Origin: Campylorhamphus procurvoides
Taxonomy: Eukaryota > Chordata > Aves > Passeriformes > Dendrocolaptidae
DNA: 64,000 nucleotides
Direction: 5' to 3'
NCBI GenBank assembly: GCA_013396655.1
Contig: WBMV01006537.1
Span: 590,485-654,484 of the forward strand
The position numbers and the translations under genes were made by a program. Positions 59,912-64,000 of this stretch are shown here, piece after piece; position 1 is the stretch's first letter, and each line of letters begins with the position of its first letter. The notes under the pieces are model-generated. The model saw only the letters and a list, made by a program, of their open reading frames with translations, was not told the origin of the DNA and did no database searches.

Positions 59912-62033
59912 TGTGTACATTGGTTTTTCAAATTCTGAAGGAAGGATATTTCATAGTAATCACTGATGACACAAAAGAATGTTTTGTATAGAAAACCAGT
60001 GAATGATCTCTCACTGATTTCAATATAAATAAAATTAAATTCAAGACATTGGACTTCAGAAGGTAGTTACAGCCAAATAACCAACTTATTAAGAGTTTCT
60101 AATCATTTGAACTAAATGGACCCTCCGAATATTTTGGGAATTTTTAGCTACCACTGATTAATTTTCTTTACAGATTTCCCACCTATATATCTTCCCCATT
60201 TAACTCCATAGTCTTCTGGTAGCTGGCCAATAGCTGATATTAAAAGCTTCCAAATGTATTGAGATTTTGGGTTCACTTTGAATGTGATATGTTGCCTTTG
60301 TGGTTTTAACAGTGTTACAGAGTTTGCTTAGAACAGGAGGTGGCAATAATTACCTCAGTCTTCTTGGTGGCTTCAGCAGTAATATGGCAGATCTTTTTTG
60401 TATAAATGACAACATCTCTATCCAGGCAGTTCCCGTGCAGTTCTGATATGTTCTTCTTATGCAAAATTCTGTAAAGGATTGGCCTGTTTTTGTCTAAATA
60501 TCTGATTATTTACACACTTCACAGAAGGAAGAAGAAGGAACTTGAGGCAGACAAAATATTCAATGAGTCAGTCAGGTCAAGCAATATATATGCAATCTGT
60601 ACTCAGCTTTGAGGATTTGGATGAATTTATATTAATTTTTAAAATATTTTCTCCATACATGTTAAAAACCAATTAAACTTGACTTATTTGTCTTATTTCA
60701 ATATGACTCACAAATCCTTAAGTACTTTGCTTTGAAACCTGCAGCTTGAAAAGATTTTAGCAGCATAAAAGTTCTTGATTTTTGTGGGCTCATGTTAGGT
60801 TTTTTACTTGGAGTTATGTGTGCAACTGGTGTATTTGGGCTGATACAGATGATAGCCTAAGGTTAACTCATGCATCAAGGAGTCCATCTTCTAACCAGAC
60901 CAAGATAACCACCAAAGTGCAAAAAAACCTGCCTAGCATAGCATGAGAAGTCATGTTTTCCTCAGGGTGGAGGTGTCCAAAGAAGAAGTCATGATTGTTC
61001 AGTTTAGGTTAGTATGCTGGAGCTGGTACTGACCTGGCAACATTTGTGTGTTTTAGAGAAGAAAATGAAGGCTCGAGGGGTCCGTGATCACTGTAGGAGG
61101 GTGTTCTGGCTGCCAGGGAGAGCAGGATAGAGGAATGAAGAAACTCTAAGAAAAAGACCTGACAGGCCCAACATATTAAAGAGTAGAATAGCAAAGCATG
61201 TAAATAAAATCATAAATACTGCAGAGTAAAATAATATTACCTAATAGGGCACCTGGGAAGTTATATGCATGTATATGACTCATGTGTGTGAGGAGTGAGC
61301 AAGACAGCCATTTGGAATACACCCCATAAATTTGACAATGTGTGAAAAAATGCTTCCACAGAGAAAAAAAAGGAAAAGAAACAAATAGAGAATTTGTTTT
61401 TTTGATAAAGCAGGTAATAGAAATTAAGTGTTTGTCATGATCTTGGCCATTTGTCTATCTTCAGTTTTTTCTCAGAGGTAATTTTGTTATACTGAGCTCA
61501 GCAATCATGTGAAATATAGTTAGCTTTGCCATTTGATGTTAAGACAGAATGTGGTCCAAGTTTAAATAGAAAGATAATGGCTTTTATCCATTTTTTTTTC
61601 TCTCAAAATGCAACAGTAGTATTAACATAGACCAAAATCTGTACTGCCAAATAAATACATGGAGTTCCTCCTACTAGTGGAAACTGAGCAGGCAATTTCT
61701 TATGCAACAAGTGGAGATGGACATGTGTATCATGTATATATTAGCAGAGAAGAAAGAAGATTCATATATATCACAATGTTGCACATATTTTAGTAAAGAT
61801 GGAAGAGAACTCTGGTTCATCTCTTTTATTCTAACATTACAAACATGAAGACTATCTGCTGAAACAAATCTTTTTAGCCTAACATCAACTTTATCTTTAC
61901 TGCTGAAAGATATTTCAAAAATATTATTGCAAAAGGTATTTGAAGTCTCACTGACATTAGTGAAGGTCTGGTTTCCAAAGGAAAGAAAAAACAAAACATA
62001 ATTATGATCTCATGAGGCAAAGGTAAGCTGAAA

Positions 62034-62238
62034 GAATATGTCCCTTTCACTGAATTATATCACCATACTGCATTCTGATTTATCCTTGCAAAGACTTTCA
62101 CCTGAGGAGCTCAAGGAACTTCACAAATACCTAAGTGGCAGAAGGAATACATTTTTTCACTGAAGTACATCATGATACTGTATTTTGATCTGTTTGTCCT
62201 TGCATACAGTTTCACCCAAGGAGTTCAAGGAAGTTCAT
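62034..62238. repeat. Diverged tandem duplication, unit about 95-110 bp
   Basis: The unit GAATATGTCCCTTTCACTGA through AAGGAACTTCAC (62034-62124) is repeated as GAATACATTTTTTCACTGAA through AAGGAAGTTCAT (62145-62238). They share CATACTG/GATACTG, TCCTTGCA, TTTCACC and GGAG.TCAAGGAA.TTCA in register. It is old by its divergence. I do not recognise a mobile family. Confidence 0.85.
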
Positions 62239-64000
62239 AGAGAGTAGAGAAAGGGATAAACATTGACTAATTCATGCACAATCATTTAAAAACCAGTAGC
62301 AGAGAAAGGTCCAGAGCTCACATTTTCTGGCTACATCAGCAACTATGCTGCTGATTCATGAACATACTTGAGATTATGCCTGGTTTACACATGAAGATTC
62401 ATTTTGAACCTCTGAGCACTGCTCAGGTGCTCAAAGTAGAGAAAATACCTAAGCACAATTCTGAATCATGATCTAACTTCATTTGCCAGGGAACTTAGTG
62501 AACCTTGAACCACAACAGACTTCTGCACCCATTCAGTCGGCAAACAAAAAAGCTTCAGGCTCCGGCCTCATCCAAACACAGTCATGACTGCAAGAGAGCA
62601 AAGAAGACAAATCATGTTTATTTCATGAGAGTGGCCACCATCTGCTGATGACTATAGGTAATGGTTTAAACTAGGACACTGAAATGCGTCTCAGCCCCAG
62701 TTCAAGACGTGTTTATTTGTGCACACTGGAACAGCCCAGGCACAAGCATTCAGGCAGCCTGGCAACTTAGGAGCAGATTAGATAAGCTTCAGAAAGGTGC
62801 AGTGAACTGCTGATGGAAGACTGGAAGCATGGAAACTAGTAACAGTGTCAGTCCCAGAAGTGTCTGACAAGGTGCTCCATTGGTTTCATACAATTAAAAA
62901 AATCAATAAAAAATGGCCTAAAGAGCGTTCCAGATTTCTAGCATCCTATACAACTGTCTTGTTTTAAGCTTCAGACTAAACTTTCCACTTCTGTTTTTAT
63001 CAAAATAATATTTTTACAGTGATGCATGCAACAGTTTGATTAACCCAAAGAGACTAGTTGGTAGTGGGAGCTGTGAAGATCAGTTTCTTATGCCTGTGTA
63101 TGACATGTGATTTATTTTGTTTGTAACCAAGCACAGTGTCTGATCAGAGCATTTCCAAATTTCTATCACGTCTCCCATGTGGCATTTTCTAGTGGTTGGC
63201 TTTACCCTCAATAGGAACACAATTTTTCCTCTACTGTATCAAATAACTTCAAAGAAACTTTTCACCTAGATGAGAAGTTTATAACACAGGGTCGTATTTT
63301 CAAAAGTACTTAGTTGTCTAGGTCTATATTTTATTTTTAATCATCTGCCAAAATATCAGTTTGGGTTTTTTTTGTAGAAACATCTGGAGTAAATTCAAGC
63401 AACTCTCTGATGCTATGACCTACAACACTACACTATAATACTAATAAAACACACTTAAAAAAATCTTTGCGTTCTCTTAAGCACTACTTGTAAAGAAGAA
63501 CAAGCTAATTTTGTGAAGACAAAGCAGGGGTTTGCACATCCTAGAAGGATTATTTTAAAATCTACTCAGTTACATGGATCAGTTTGCACACATTTCCATC
63601 AACAAATAATTGAAAAGTATCATCAGACAATTTGCTCCAGATTTGTAAACCCTAGGGAACTAGATTTCAAGGGGGGAAAAGAGATAATGAAAGTAAGTAA
63701 TATTACAGATTACCCTGAGCCAAATCTGTTTCCACTCTGTTTCCAGATTTGCAAGTGGAGGGGAAAGGAAAGAGTTCCTTTATTTGATGCTTAGTTAAAT
63801 CCTAATTAGTTTCAGAGTGCTGGGGAAGGGAGTAAGCTTGAATCCTAGATAGAGATGAATTTATGTAGACATTTTCTCCAAGGTTACTAACAAACAGGAG
63901 TAGCATTGCAGGAAAAGATTAATTTGTGTGATGTAGATAGAGGACCTACTTCCAAAGCACTTTCAAAGCATTCAGGAAAGCACCCTCTCATATCTGCAAT

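Larger units (their letters stand above)
49453..64000. other. 5' flank of CNKSR3, no gene recognised
   Basis: About 14.5 kb of AT-rich sequence. Open frames are all below about 102 codons and show no domain I recognise, and I could not chain any into spliced exons. By vertebrate synteny it should be the interval between CNKSR3 and SCAF8. It contains simple repeats (50587-50606, 52178-52230, A18 at 59103-59120), a gap artefact at 53982-54129, a small perfect palindrome at 59893-59911 and a diverged tandem duplication at 62034-62238. A slightly GC-richer stretch at about 52900-53310 is not identified. Confidence 0.75.

Noticed and set aside
49453..64000. First exon of the neighbouring gene SCAF8
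   Set aside because: No CpG island or recognisable coding exon is present, so the neighbour probably starts beyond the right edge.

Overview
This is a vertebrate nuclear segment, very probably from a bird and plausibly a passerine. It has AT-rich introns and flanks, short exons with GT-AG junctions, one CpG island, CR1-type LINE fragments in the minus orientation, and an LTR-like repeat of avian type. There are no operons, ribosome binding sites, CRISPR arrays or other prokaryotic features. The dominant feature is one minus-strand gene whose spliced exons match CNKSR3 (connector enhancer of kinase suppressor of Ras 3, a SAM/CRIC/PDZ scaffold).

Layout. Eight coding exons of CNKSR3 can be placed to the base: exon 1 at 47445-47496, exon 2 at 16650-16813, exon 3 at 9021-9223, exon 4 at 7647-7734, exon 5 at 6402-6443, exon 6 at 4432-4551, exon 7 at 3072-3131 and exon 8 at 382-450. 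Together they encode 266 residues with consistent intron phases: the SAM domain, the CRIC domain and most of the PDZ domain. The rest of the PDZ domain and the C-terminal half lie beyond the left edge. Intron 1 is about 30.6 kb as assembled and holds a CR1 fragment, a short CR1 3' end, a 12-bp homopurine satellite and a poly-G/poly-A run beside an N. A CpG island covers about 44.33-45.30 kb. From 49.45 to 64 kb I see no gene. By known vertebrate synteny (IPCEF1-CNKSR3-SCAF8) this should be the 5' flank facing SCAF8.

Assembly problems matter here. Exon 1 and its GC-rich surroundings sit in a 208-bp piece bounded by a single N on each side (47384 and 47593). Two copies of the same 1,859-bp AT-rich segment flank it (45525-47383 and 47594-49452). 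This looks like uncollapsed contig ends around a misplaced patch rather than biology. The patch may belong in the CpG island at the N at 45181. A second, smaller case is at 54029, where a 47-bp duplication flanks an N and an insert ending in telomere-like C-rich repeats. A third N (13381) adjoins a 19-G run.

I found no convincing undescribed biological system. The best leads are a duplicated splice donor at the end of exon 1 (an in-frame six-residue extension), a pair of inverted C/EBP-ATF-type motifs bracketing a hairpin near the promoter, a diverged tandem duplication at 62.0-62.2 kb and the assembly anomalies themselves.
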